This document shows positions 33,986-42,332 of a DNA stretch of 64,000 nt, piece by piece (positions within the stretch are counted from its first letter, which is position 1; each line of letters starts with the position of its first letter). The stretch is from the NCBI RefSeq assembly GCF_009725205.1, contig NZ_WNZY01000022.1:1-64000 (forward strand). Direction: 5' to 3'. The notes beneath the pieces are model-generated. The model did no database searches and had not been told where the DNA came from. It saw only the letters and a program-made list of their open reading frames with translations. Source of the DNA: Paenibacillus timonensis. GTDB taxonomy: Bacteria; Bacillota; Bacilli; Paenibacillales; Paenibacillaceae. Made by a program: the position numbers and the translations under genes.

Positions 33986-35509
33986 ATGACGATCCGACTA
34001 AGATTGATTTTATCCTACATTGCGATGGTGTTGATTCCCCTATTTTTGACGCTGATCACCGCCCTGGTGCTAACGCGTGTCTTCTTCGGCGCCGGAGACG
34101 CTTCTGGCCGGGGTGGAGACGGCTTTCAGTTCCACGGGCATGCATTGTCGGAATTTTGGGAGAAGATCAATGAACGCGAACAGCTGATGAACGGGGTCAA
34201 GTTCGTTGCCGAGCAGGATCCCGAGCTATTGGCCGACCCGAAATTCGTGGCGGGTACGGGGGAGACGCTGCGGGGACTTCAAGCGGGTCTCGTGATCGTC
34301 CGGAACGGCGTAGTGACTTATGCCTCCTCCGATGTGGATCATAAAGGCTTAGAAGACGAATTGGCTCGGGTCGATACGGATCAGGAAGGACAATCGCGAT
34401 GGATGATGAGCCGGGGTCCTGAAATAGGCGGCCGCTACAAGGCGGAGCGCGTAGACTTCGTATTTGGCGATCAGAGCACCGGAACCCTATATCTCTTATC
34501 GGATTTAAATCCATTGCTCGGCAAAATGTCGTGGTTTATGCCGATGATGTTTATTTCGCTTCTGCTTATCGTCGCGCTCACCAACTTGCTGCTGACGTTT
34601 TTCGTGTCCCGCAGCATTTTACGCCCCTTGTACACGCTTAAACGGGCGGCGGAACGCATCAAAGAAGGCCAGCTGGACTATCCGCTCTTGATGCAGCGCA
34701 AGGATGAGTTTGGCGAAGTGGGGGAAGCTTTCGAGGAAATGCGCGAGCGTTTGAAACATTCGATCCATTTACAACTCCAGTACGAGGAGAATCGCAAGGA
34801 AATGTTGTCTAATATTTCGCATGATCTGAAAACCCCGATTACCGGGATCAAGGCTTGCGTTGAGGGACTTCAAGACCGCGTGGCCGATACGGAGGAGAAA
34901 CGCGACAAATACATCGCGATGATTGGACAGAAAGCGAATGATATGGACCGGATGATCGAGGAGCTCTTCCTCTTCTCCAAGCTGGATTTGAAGCGCCTGC
35001 CATTTGACTTCGAGCAGGTGGATGTAGTTGGCTTTCTGCAGAGCTTCAGTGAAGAAATGAAGACCGACCCCCGATTCGCACAGGTGCAGATCAAGTTTAT
35101 CTCCACCGCCGAGCACCCGCTTCACGTCGTCGCAGATCGGGATAAACTGAAGCGAGTGCTCATGAATATTGCTGAAAACAGTTTGCATTATATGAATAAG
35201 CCCGACCCACGCTTGACCCTGGAACTCGAGGCTAGCCCTCGCGAAGCTCTCGTTCGCATCCGGGACAATGGAGCCGGCATCGATGAAGCGGCATTACCGA
35301 AGGTGTTCGAGCGGTTCTACCGCGCCGAATCATCGCGGAGCAGTCATAGCGGTCGCGGCGGCAGCGGTCTGGGTCTTGCCATCGTACGACAAATTATCGA
35401 AGCGCACGGCGGCATCGTGCGGGCAGACAGCCAAACCGGCGTGGGAACTTCGATCTCATTCACGCTGCCACGGCAGGCATATTCACGGACGGACGGTGAA
35501 CGAAAATGA
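33986..35509 (+). CDS. Membrane sensor histidine kinase
   Basis: The 507-residue kinase has a first membrane helix (about 10-30) and an extracytoplasmic sensor of about 145 residues. A second helix (about 178-202), a HAMP region (RSILRPLYTLKRAAERI), a HisKA box with phospho-acceptor His279 (NISHDLKTPITGIKAC) and a HATPase_c domain (NIAENSLHY, RDNGAGIDEAAL, GRGGSGLGLAIVRQII) follow. The sensor domain has no clear metal motif. Its last codon overlaps the regulator ATG (ATGA), so the pair is translationally coupled. Signal unknown; the shared operon suggests envelope stress or the substrate of the ABC pair. Confidence 0.95.
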   Translation: MTIRLRLILSYIAMVLIPLFLTLITALVLTRVFFGAGDASGRGGDGFQFHGHALSEFWEKINEREQLMNGVKFVAEQDPELLADPKFVAGTGETLRGLQAGLVIVRNGVVTYASSDVDHKGLEDELARVDTDQEGQSRWMMSRGPEIGGRYKAERVDFVFGDQSTGTLYLLSDLNPLLGKMSWFMPMMFISLLLIVALTNLLLTFFVSRSILRPLYTLKRAAERIKEGQLDYPLLMQRKDEFGEVGEAFEEMRERLKHSIHLQLQYEENRKEMLSNISHDLKTPITGIKACVEGLQDRVADTEEKRDKYIAMIGQKANDMDRMIEELFLFSKLDLKRLPFDFEQVDVVGFLQSFSEEMKTDPRFAQVQIKFISTAEHPLHVVADRDKLKRVLMNIAENSLHYMNKPDPRLTLELEASPREALVRIRDNGAGIDEAALPKVFERFYRAESSRSSHSGRGGSGLGLAIVRQIIEAHGGIVRADSQTGVGTSISFTLPRQAYSRTDGERK

Positions 35510-36198
35510 AACGGATTTTGATTATTGAAGACGATCCCGTGATTGCAGAGGTGGAGCGGGATTATTTGCAGGCGAGCGGATATGCGGCGGATATCGCCGC
35601 TAATGGAGACGAGGGGTTACGGCTGGCGCTCTCGGAATCGTACGACCTGCTTGTGCTCGACCTGATGTTGCCGGGGGTGGACGGCTATGAAATCTGCAAG
35701 CAAGTACGCGAGGCCAAGGAAATCCCAATCCTGATGGTTTCGGCCAAGAAGGAAGACATAGATAAAATCCGCGGTCTCGGCTTAGGTGCTGACGATTACG
35801 TGAGCAAGCCGTTCAGCGTAGGTGAACTCATGGCCCGTATCAAGGCGCATTTAACGCGGTATGAGCGGTTGACGAACCATTCACGCCCGGCAGACAAAGA
35901 CGAACTTCGCCTTCGCGGTTTGTATATCGATAAAATGTCGCGAAAGGTGTCGGTGAACGGCGTAGAGCTTGCACTAACGGGAAAAGAATACGATTTGCTG
36001 CTGTTTATGGCGATGCACCCGAACCGGGTATTTTCAAAGGATGATTTATTCGAAAGAATATGGGGGATGGACTCGCTGGGCGACCTGGCTTCCGTCACCG
36101 TCTACATAAGCAAATTAAGGGAGAAAATTGAGCGCGATCCGTCAAAGCCACAGTATATCGAAACGATCTGGGGCGTCGGTTACCGCTTTAATCTATAA
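35506..36198 (+). CDS. OmpR/PhoB-family response regulator
   Basis: The 230-residue protein has a receiver domain with phospho-acceptor Asp52 (LVLDLMLPG) and the conserved Lys in YVSKPF. A C-terminal winged helix follows (ALTGKEYDLLLFMAMHPNRV, SVTVYISKLREKIE, IWGVGYRF). It is the partner of the overlapping kinase. Proteins of this class bind head-to-tail repeats with 11-bp period, which exist upstream of the module at 31380-31407. Confidence 0.96.
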   Translation: MKRILIIEDDPVIAEVERDYLQASGYAADIAANGDEGLRLALSESYDLLVLDLMLPGVDGYEICKQVREAKEIPILMVSAKKEDIDKIRGLGLGADDYVSKPFSVGELMARIKAHLTRYERLTNHSRPADKDELRLRGLYIDKMSRKVSVNGVELALTGKEYDLLLFMAMHPNRVFSKDDLFERIWGMDSLGDLASVTVYISKLREKIERDPSKPQYIETIWGVGYRFNL

Positions 36199-36243
36199 GT
36201 TAAAGGGTTGTGCCTGGGTACCGTTTCTCCGACACTTTGCGCG

Positions 36244-36285
36244 ATGATCCCTTTCACCTGATGCTCTCTGATCCAAAGGGATCAT
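36244..36285. repeat. 11-bp perfect inverted repeat upstream of ABC-2 operon
   Basis: ATGATCCCTTT (36244-36254) and AAAGGGATCAT (36275-36285) are perfect complements around a 20-base loop. No T-run follows, so it is a poor terminator for the response-regulator gene. It could be an operator of the following ABC operon or a stable mRNA hairpin. Confidence 0.5.
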
Positions 36286-36365
36286 GGTAAAGGGGGTGGT
36301 GCTTTGATGGAAGTTACTATATAATTTTTAGCGGACTATAAATTGATTCAAAGTGAGGGATACCC

Positions 36366-37418
36366 ATGGCTGCCATTGAAGTGCGCGATTTGCGCAAGAC
36401 ATTTAAGGTGCAGAAAAACCGCGAAGGCCTCAAAGGGGCCTTTCTTGATTTATTTAAGCGGGAATACAACGAAGTGGCCGCCGTGAAAGATATTTCGTTT
36501 CAGATTCCGGAGGGCGAGATCTGCGGATATATCGGGGAGAACGGGGCCGGCAAATCGACGACGATCAAAATGCTCACCGGCATTTTGGTACCAACATCGG
36601 GACATTTGAAGGTTGGCGGATTCGTGCCGCACGCCGAGCGCGAGAAGTTCGTGCAGCATATCGGGGTCGTCTTTGGACAGCGCAGTCAACTCTGGTGGGA
36701 CATCGGCGTGATCGAGTCGTTCGAGCTGCTGCGCAAGGTCTACCGGGTGCCGCAGTCCGAGTACAAGAAACGGTTGGACGAACTGGTGGAACGCCTTCAG
36801 CTTCAGGAACTGCTGAACCGCCCGGTACGCAAGCTGAGCTTGGGGCAACGGATGCGTTGCGAGCTGGTTGCGGCGTTACTGCACAATCCTTCGATCGTCT
36901 TTCTGGACGAGCCGACGATTGGTTTAGACATCGTGGTCAAATCGGAAATTCGCGATTTCCTGAAGGATATGAACCGCGAGTACGGTACGACGATTCTGTT
37001 GACAACTCACGATCTGCAGGATATCGAGGCGCTTTGCTCCCGGGTTATTATGCTCGACGACGGACGGATCATTTATGATGGCGGCCTCGAAGAGCTGAAG
37101 GACCGTTGGGGTACGGGCAAGGAAGTGCTGTTCCAGTTCGGGACGGCTACCAAACTCGAGCAGTTGCGGGGCTGGACGGGAGCGCTGCCTGTGATCTGGA
37201 CGGCGGAGAACGACCTGAACGCCAAAGTCTGGATCCCGCGGGATATTGGTGTCTCTGAGGTGCTGGGACAGGTTGTTGGCCAGGCGGACATCACCGACAT
37301 CAAAATCATCGAAACCAACACCGACGAAATCGTCCGTAGCATTTACCAATCCGGTTCGGCGGATAAACCGGCGGACGCGGAAACGGAGAGCAAGGAAGGT
37401 GCGGTCATCCATGTCTAA
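36366..37418 (+). CDS. ABC-2 exporter ATP-binding protein (COG4586 type)
   Basis: The 350-residue ATPase carries the extended N-terminal segment FKVQKNREGLKGAFLDLFKR typical of the COG4586 group. It also has Walker A GYIGENGAGKSTTIKML, signature RKLSLGQRMRCELVAALL, Walker B SIVFLDEPTIGLD and an additional C-terminal domain of about 100 residues. It works with the two following permeases. This type is often called daunorubicin-resistance-like, but real substrates are unknown. It overlaps the next gene by 8 bp. Confidence 0.92.
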   Translation: MAAIEVRDLRKTFKVQKNREGLKGAFLDLFKREYNEVAAVKDISFQIPEGEICGYIGENGAGKSTTIKMLTGILVPTSGHLKVGGFVPHAEREKFVQHIGVVFGQRSQLWWDIGVIESFELLRKVYRVPQSEYKKRLDELVERLQLQELLNRPVRKLSLGQRMRCELVAALLHNPSIVFLDEPTIGLDIVVKSEIRDFLKDMNREYGTTILLTTHDLQDIEALCSRVIMLDDGRIIYDGGLEELKDRWGTGKEVLFQFGTATKLEQLRGWTGALPVIWTAENDLNAKVWIPRDIGVSEVLGQVVGQADITDIKIIETNTDEIVRSIYQSGSADKPADAETESKEGAVIHV

Positions 37419-38214
37419 CCAGTGGGGGGCGTACCTCGATTTTATCCGCATCCGATTCTTGACGATGCTGGCGTATCGGGTGAACTACTATTCGGGTATC
37501 TTGATCTATTCGCTCAACATCGGGGTTTACTATTTTACGTGGAAGGCGATCTACGGGAGCGGCGGCGAGCTGGGTGGTTTTACTGCCTCGCAGATGACGA
37601 CCTACTTAGCCGTTTCGTGGATGGCCCGTGCGTTCTATTTCAACAACCTGGATCGGGAAATCTCCACGGACATCCGTGACGGTAGCATCGCCATCCAATT
37701 TATTCGCCCTTATAACTATATCCTCGTCAAAATGATGCAAGGCCTCGGCGAAGGCATGTTCCGTTTCATCATGCTGATGGTTCCCGGCATGGCGATCGCC
37801 ATGCTGTTATTTCCGGTCAAGCTGCCGACCGAGTCCAGTGCTTGGATCGGTTTTCTCGTGATGCTGTTCTTCAGCTTTCTGATCAACTCGCAGCTGAACG
37901 TGATTACAGGGCTTATGTCTTTTTTCGTGGAAAATAACGAAGGCTTTATGCGAATGAAACGGGTTGTCGTTGATTTGTTCTCAGGCCTGATCATTCCGAT
38001 TAGCCTGTTTCCAGCTTGGCTTGGCGGCATCATGTCGTTCCTACCGTTCCAGGCGATCACGTATTTGCCGGGTTCGGTGTTTACAGGTCGGATTCAAGGG
38101 TCGTCGATTTGGAACGTGCTTGGTATTCAGGTTATCTGGTTCGTCATCCTACTCATACCGATGATTGGGCTGTACCGTGCCTCGCGGAAGCGCCTGTTCG
38201 TGCAAGGGGGTTAA
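37411..38214 (+). CDS. ABC-2 family permease (COG4587 type)
   Basis: The 267-residue membrane protein starts MSNQWGAYLDFIRIRFLTML and has about six hydrophobic segments. The ATG at 37411 lies inside the end of the ATPase gene with AAGGAAGGT upstream, which implies coupled translation. It is one half of a heterodimeric permease with the next gene product. Earlier in-frame starts would duplicate ATPase sequence and are rejected. Confidence 0.9.
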   Translation: MSNQWGAYLDFIRIRFLTMLAYRVNYYSGILIYSLNIGVYYFTWKAIYGSGGELGGFTASQMTTYLAVSWMARAFYFNNLDREISTDIRDGSIAIQFIRPYNYILVKMMQGLGEGMFRFIMLMVPGMAIAMLLFPVKLPTESSAWIGFLVMLFFSFLINSQLNVITGLMSFFVENNEGFMRMKRVVVDLFSGLIIPISLFPAWLGGIMSFLPFQAITYLPGSVFTGRIQGSSIWNVLGIQVIWFVILLIPMIGLYRASRKRLFVQGG

Positions 38215-38220
38215 GGAAGC

Positions 38221-39006
38221 ATGTACTACTTGGGCCTCATGGGCGAATACTTAAAAAATTACATGAAAACCCGAATGACCTACCGCGCCGACTTCTGGGT
38301 GGAGGTGATCTCCGATTTACTCTTTCAGGCAACAAACCTGATCTTTATCTTTGTCATCTTTATGCATACCAACAGCCTGGGCGGTTGGAGCGAGAGCGAA
38401 GTGGTGTTCGTTTACGGCTTCTTTATGGTTCCGTTCGGCGTGTTTAGCTGCTTCGTCAATCTATGGAATTTCAGCGAACGGTATATCGTCAAAGGCGAAA
38501 TGGACCGGATTATGACACGTCCGGCGTATAACCTGTTCCAGATCTTCCTGGAAAACGTGGACCCACCGGCGCTAGTCGGCTCGATTATCGGAGGTATCAT
38601 CATGGCGATCAGCGGAGGACAGTTAGGTCTCAGCTTCGAGTGGTGGACGATTCCCGCAATGCTGCTGTTTACGCTCAGTGCAGTAGCGATATATACCGGA
38701 ATCTATACGACGCTAACCTCGTTGTCGTTTTACTCCGACGCGCCAACCGGCATCTTGCCGTTGATGTATAACGTTCAGGGGTATGGGCGGTACCCGGTAA
38801 CGATTTACAACCGGGCGATTCAAGTGCTTCTAACCTGGATTTTACCGTTTGCCTTTGTAGGGGTCTATCCGGCTTCGCTGTTCCTGGAGCGGGAGGAGAT
38901 GCGGCAAATGGCTTGGCTGACCCCGTTGGTAGGCCTCGTATTTCTGGCGATCGGCCTGACCGCCTGGAATTACGGGGTTAAGCGGTACCGGGGTGCAGGA
39001 TCGTAA
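38221..39006 (+). CDS. ABC-2 family permease (COG3694 type)
   Basis: The 261-residue protein starts MYYLGLMGEYLKNYMKTRMT and has about six membrane segments with the family segment FSERYIVKGEMDRIMTRPAYN. It is the second half of the heterodimeric ABC-2 permease, only 6 bp after its partner. A strong terminator follows. Confidence 0.9.
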   Translation: MYYLGLMGEYLKNYMKTRMTYRADFWVEVISDLLFQATNLIFIFVIFMHTNSLGGWSESEVVFVYGFFMVPFGVFSCFVNLWNFSERYIVKGEMDRIMTRPAYNLFQIFLENVDPPALVGSIIGGIIMAISGGQLGLSFEWWTIPAMLLFTLSAVAIYTGIYTTLTSLSFYSDAPTGILPLMYNVQGYGRYPVTIYNRAIQVLLTWILPFAFVGVYPASLFLEREEMRQMAWLTPLVGLVFLAIGLTAWNYGVKRYRGAGS

Positions 39007-39023
39007 ATCATATAGGATGAAAA

Positions 39024-39060
39024 GAAAGCCGGCGACCCTTAAATGGGGCGCCGGCTTTCG
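39024..39060. terminator. Bidirectional terminator, ABC-2 operon versus FecCD genes
   Basis: GAAAGCCGGCG and CCC pair with GGG and CGCCGGCTTTC around a short AT-rich loop. It sits in the convergent gap. Confidence 0.85.
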
Positions 39061-39064
39061 TTCG

Positions 39065-40114
39065 TTAGAAGCGATTTCGGTTGCGATACAGCAGTACCAT
39101 AAAGAACGGTGCTCCGATCGCCGCCGTCAAAACGCCGGCAGGAACGTCGCGCGGCAAAAAGGCGGTCCGCGCAACCAGATCCGCGACAAGCAGGATCAAT
39201 GCTCCAAGCAACGCGCTGACCGGGAGCACGCTGGAGAAGGATGGCCCGGTTAGCCTGCGGGCCATGTGCGGGGCCATTAGGCCGATAAAGGCGATTGCGC
39301 CGCCAATGGCCACCGCAGCGCCTGCGAGCGAAACACTGAGCACGATCAGCAACAGCCGCTGCAGTTGTACGCGCGAGCCAACGCTGGTGGCGATATCGTC
39401 GCCCAAAGCCTGAATGTTGACTTGGCGAGCCTGCAGCCAGGTCAGGATCAGCAATAAGGCTGTCCAAGGCAGAAGCGTCAGCACGTCGTTTTCCCAGGAG
39501 ACGCCGTAGATGCTGCCGGTCATGAACGTGAGGGACTGGTTCGCCAGCTGCATCGGACCGGAAATGATCAGCATATACGATACCGATTTAATGGCAGCGG
39601 AGACGCCGATCCCGATGAGGATGATTCGCAGCGGAGACGCACCGTTCTTCCAGGCTAACACGTACAATAACCCCGTGACGACAAACGCGCCAAGGATCGA
39701 CGCGAGCGGCATCCAGTGAATTGAGATGGAACCCTGGAATAGGTAAATAAACAGGATTGCTCCCAACGAGGCGCCCTCGGTAATCCCGGCAACGTCTGGC
39801 GAAGCGAGCGGATTTCGGATGACGCCTTGCAAAATGGCTCCGGCCACAGCCAAGGAAGCCCCGACCAGCACGGCTACCAAGATTCGCGGCAAGCGGAGAT
39901 TCATGACGATGACTTGTTCGCCGGGTTCGGCCACGCCAAACAAGGCCTTCATGACGGTCAGAGGAGGAAGATAGTGGCTGCTGATCCCCACACTGATGAC
40001 CATCATACCGAGACAAAGGGCGGACAGGAGCAGGCAAATCCAAAGGGTTCTTTTTTTCTTCGCCTGCAGGGATGAATTGATGTGGGTTGATGAGGTTTTA
40101 CCAGGTTTGGCCAT
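39065..40114 (-). CDS. FecCD-family iron-siderophore ABC permease 2
   Basis: The 349-residue protein has about nine to ten membrane segments and the FecCD hallmarks RLPRILVAVLVGASLAVAGA and AGITEGASLGAILF, plus GAIAFIGLMAPHMARRLTG, the ATPase-coupling region. Start 40114 is set by the TGATG overlap with the preceding permease gene, with GGGGTG upstream; the frame is open further upstream only because it covers that gene. It acts as a heterodimer with the first permease. The ATPase is not in this window and is probably a shared FhuC/YusV-type protein. Confidence 0.94.
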   Translation of the reverse strand: MAKPGKTSSTHINSSLQAKKKRTLWICLLLSALCLGMMVISVGISSHYLPPLTVMKALFGVAEPGEQVIVMNLRLPRILVAVLVGASLAVAGAILQGVIRNPLASPDVAGITEGASLGAILFIYLFQGSISIHWMPLASILGAFVVTGLLYVLAWKNGASPLRIILIGIGVSAAIKSVSYMLIISGPMQLANQSLTFMTGSIYGVSWENDVLTLLPWTALLLILTWLQARQVNIQALGDDIATSVGSRVQLQRLLLIVLSVSLAGAAVAIGGAIAFIGLMAPHMARRLTGPSFSSVLPVSALLGALILLVADLVARTAFLPRDVPAGVLTAAIGAPFFMVLLYRNRNRF

Positions 40115-41094
40115 CAGTTCTTCACCCCTTTTCTGGCGATGTATACGAAGAACGGTACGCCCAAAATCGCGGTCATGACGCCGACCGGGACTTCCTTCGG
40201 CATGGCAATGTATCTGGAGCCGATGTCGGCGGAAACGAGCAGCAAAGCTCCGGATACAGCGCAATAAGGTAGAATCCAGCGGTGATCCGTGCCGACGAAG
40301 TGGCGAACGATATGCGGAATGATAATTCCGACAAATGCGATGGGTCCGGCCACGGCCACAGAGGCTCCGGCAAGCAGGATGACTGCGATTGCAGCCATCG
40401 TCTTGATGAAGCCTGTACGTTGGCCGAGCCCTTGTGCCACGGTATCTCCCATCGCCAGTACGTTAAGTTGTCGAGCTAGCAGAAGGGCAAGGAGAAACCC
40501 AGCCCCCATATAAGGTAAGACGTTAAGGAGTTGCTCCGTTCCTCGTCCCGCTACCGAACCGACTAACCAGACGAGCACTTGATCGAACATTTTGCCGTCG
40601 GACAGCATCAAGCCTTGGGTTAACGAGAAAAAGAACGCCGCCATCGAAGCGCCAGCGAGCGTAATCTTAAGCGGCGTCATACCGTCTCGTCCGAGGCTTC
40701 CTAAGAGGAAAACCACCGCGCCGCTAAGGGCCGCTCCAACCAAAGCAACCCAAGTTAAGGCTTGCATGCCCGATAGGCCAAGCCATCCCGTTGCCAGAAT
40801 GATAAAGAAGGCCGCCCCGGAATTGACGCCCAGCGTGCTGGGCGAAGCGATCGGGTTACGTGTGATCACTTGCATCAACGCACCGGCCACGGCGAGACAG
40901 GCACCGACGGCTGCAGCGATAAAAGCGCGCGGTACACGGGCCGTTTGAACAAGCAAGTGTTCGTTACTGCCGTTCGGATGGACAAAGGATTCCCAAATGG
41001 TAGGGAAAGGGATGTCCGTCACGCCAAAGCTGATGCTGCATACAAGGGCTGCGGTCAAGATCAAAGCACAAATCAACAAGCCTAAACCTTTCAT
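40114..41094 (-). CDS. FecCD-family iron-siderophore ABC permease 1
   Basis: The 326-residue permease begins MKGLGLLICALILTAALVCS and has the typical TARVPRAFIAAAVGACLAVAGA and ASPSTLGVNSGAAF. It also has GPIAFVGIIIPHIVRHFVG. An alternative GTG start at 41109 is possible. It is first in the leftward pair, diverging from the siderophore-binding lipoprotein gene. Two Fur boxes lie between them, so it should be iron-repressed. Confidence 0.93.
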   Translation of the reverse strand: MKGLGLLICALILTAALVCSISFGVTDIPFPTIWESFVHPNGSNEHLLVQTARVPRAFIAAAVGACLAVAGALMQVITRNPIASPSTLGVNSGAAFFIILATGWLGLSGMQALTWVALVGAALSGAVVFLLGSLGRDGMTPLKITLAGASMAAFFFSLTQGLMLSDGKMFDQVLVWLVGSVAGRGTEQLLNVLPYMGAGFLLALLLARQLNVLAMGDTVAQGLGQRTGFIKTMAAIAVILLAGASVAVAGPIAFVGIIIPHIVRHFVGTDHRWILPYCAVSGALLLVSADIGSRYIAMPKEVPVGVMTAILGVPFFVYIARKGVKN

Positions 41095-41173
41095 GAGGCA
41101 TTTTCCCACTTTCCGATCAAATAAATTATGTCCATTAAATCTTAGAAGATGGGGAGGAGACTGTCAATGAGGT

Positions 41174-41188
41174 TGAGAATCATTCTTA
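41174..41188. promoter_or_regulatory. Fur box (degenerate)
   Basis: TGAGAATCATTCTTA fits the 7-1-7 Fur pattern TGATAAT-N-ATTATCA with a few mismatches. It is nearer to the leftward permease genes and probably controls them. Confidence 0.65.
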
Positions 41189-41193
41189 ATGTG

Positions 41194-41222
41194 TTGACAA
41201 TCGGACGGTAATGCCCTATATT
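41194..41222 (+). promoter_or_regulatory. SigA promoter of siderophore-binding protein gene
   Basis: A perfect -35 TTGACA (41194-41199) and -10 TATATT (41217-41222) have a 17-bp spacer. The downstream Fur box covers the expected start region. Confidence 0.82.
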
Positions 41223-41231
41223 TTTTGAAGA

Positions 41232-41246
41232 TGATAATCATTATCA
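41232..41246. promoter_or_regulatory. Fur box (perfect 7-1-7 palindrome)
   Basis: TGATAATCATTATCA is a perfect Fur 7-1-7 box. It lies 10-24 bp after the -10 of the rightward promoter, so Fe-Fur should block transcription initiation. Confidence 0.92.
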
Positions 41247-41285
41247 GTGATAAGAGATAGACTCATTTTGAAGGGGAGAATAATC

Positions 41286-42326
41286 ATGAATCATACTCGT
41301 AAGGCTTACACTTATCGCGGTCGTTCCATCTGGTGGGCCTTTGTTGTATTAGTGCTTGCGCTCGTAGTTGCGGGTTGCGGGAAGGACGGGAATCAAGGGG
41401 CGTCTAACAATAACGGAACAGAGGGGAACGCGGCCGCGGAGAACGCGAAAGGGAGCGGTAACGCGAACGCTGATGGCAAACGAATCGTAAAACATGCGAT
41501 GGGCGAGACCGAAATCGTGGGGACGCCGCAAAAGGTCGTGATTTTGACCAACGAAGGAACGGAAGCGCTGCTCGCATTGGGCGTTAAACCGGTTGGAGCG
41601 GTTCGTTCCTGGACAGGGGACCCCTGGTACCCCCATATCAAGGATGAAATGGAGGGGGTTACCGTCGTAGGCGAAGAAAGCCAGCCGAACCTGGAGCTCA
41701 TCGCCGGATTGCAGCCCGATCTCATTATCGGCAACAAAATGCGCCAGGAAAAAGTTTACGAGCAGCTGCAGGCCATCGCTCCTACGGTGATGTCCGAAGA
41801 CCTGCGGGGAAATTGGATGAACAATTTCAAATTATATGCGGAAGCCTTGGGCTTGAGCGACAAAGGCGACGAGCTGTTGAGCGCATATGATGCGCGGATT
41901 GACGACTTTAAGTCCAAAGCCGGCGATAAGCTGAAAGAAACCGTATCCGTTGTCCGGTTTATGGATGGCAAAACGCGCGTATACCACACGAACACGTTCT
42001 CAGGCATTATTTTTGAACAGTTGGGGATTGCCAGAAATCCAATGACGCTAAACGCCAAAGATACGTTTGTCGATGAGATCACCAAGGAACGGCTGCCGGA
42101 AGTGGATGCTGACCGGTTGTTCTACTTCACCTATGAAACGGGCGACGGGAAAGCGAATCAGACCGAGCTGGACTGGACAAATGACCCCTTGTGGAAAAAT
42201 TTGAACGTCGTCAAGAACGAAAAGACCTACAAAGTCGACGATGCCATCTGGAACACGGCAGGCGGTATTAAAGCGGCTAATCTGATGCTTGACGAACTTT
42301 ATCACATCTATGAGCTAGATAAATAA
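41286..42326 (+). CDS. Iron-siderophore ABC transporter substrate-binding lipoprotein
   Basis: The 346-residue protein has a lipoprotein signal with lipobox LVVAG-C and a Gly/Asn-rich linker (GNQGASNNNGTEGN). A helical-backbone periplasmic-binding fold of the FecB/FhuD class follows (VGEESQPNLELIAGLQPDLI, RFMDGKTRVYHTNTFSGIIF). It delivers ferric siderophore to the two FecCD permeases encoded divergently. ATG 41286 has AAGGGGAG upstream; an ATG at 41247 would precede the ribosome site. The hydroxamate versus catecholate preference cannot be read with certainty. Confidence 0.93.
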   Translation: MNHTRKAYTYRGRSIWWAFVVLVLALVVAGCGKDGNQGASNNNGTEGNAAAENAKGSGNANADGKRIVKHAMGETEIVGTPQKVVILTNEGTEALLALGVKPVGAVRSWTGDPWYPHIKDEMEGVTVVGEESQPNLELIAGLQPDLIIGNKMRQEKVYEQLQAIAPTVMSEDLRGNWMNNFKLYAEALGLSDKGDELLSAYDARIDDFKSKAGDKLKETVSVVRFMDGKTRVYHTNTFSGIIFEQLGIARNPMTLNAKDTFVDEITKERLPEVDADRLFYFTYETGDGKANQTELDWTNDPLWKNLNVVKNEKTYKVDDAIWNTAGGIKAANLMLDELYHIYELDK

Positions 42327-42332
42327 GCCAAG

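Noticed and set aside
37246-37410. Longer N-terminus for the COG4587-type permease
   Set aside because: The extra frame overlaps the ATPase C-terminal domain and has no ribosome site; ATG 37411 has one and gives the family start.
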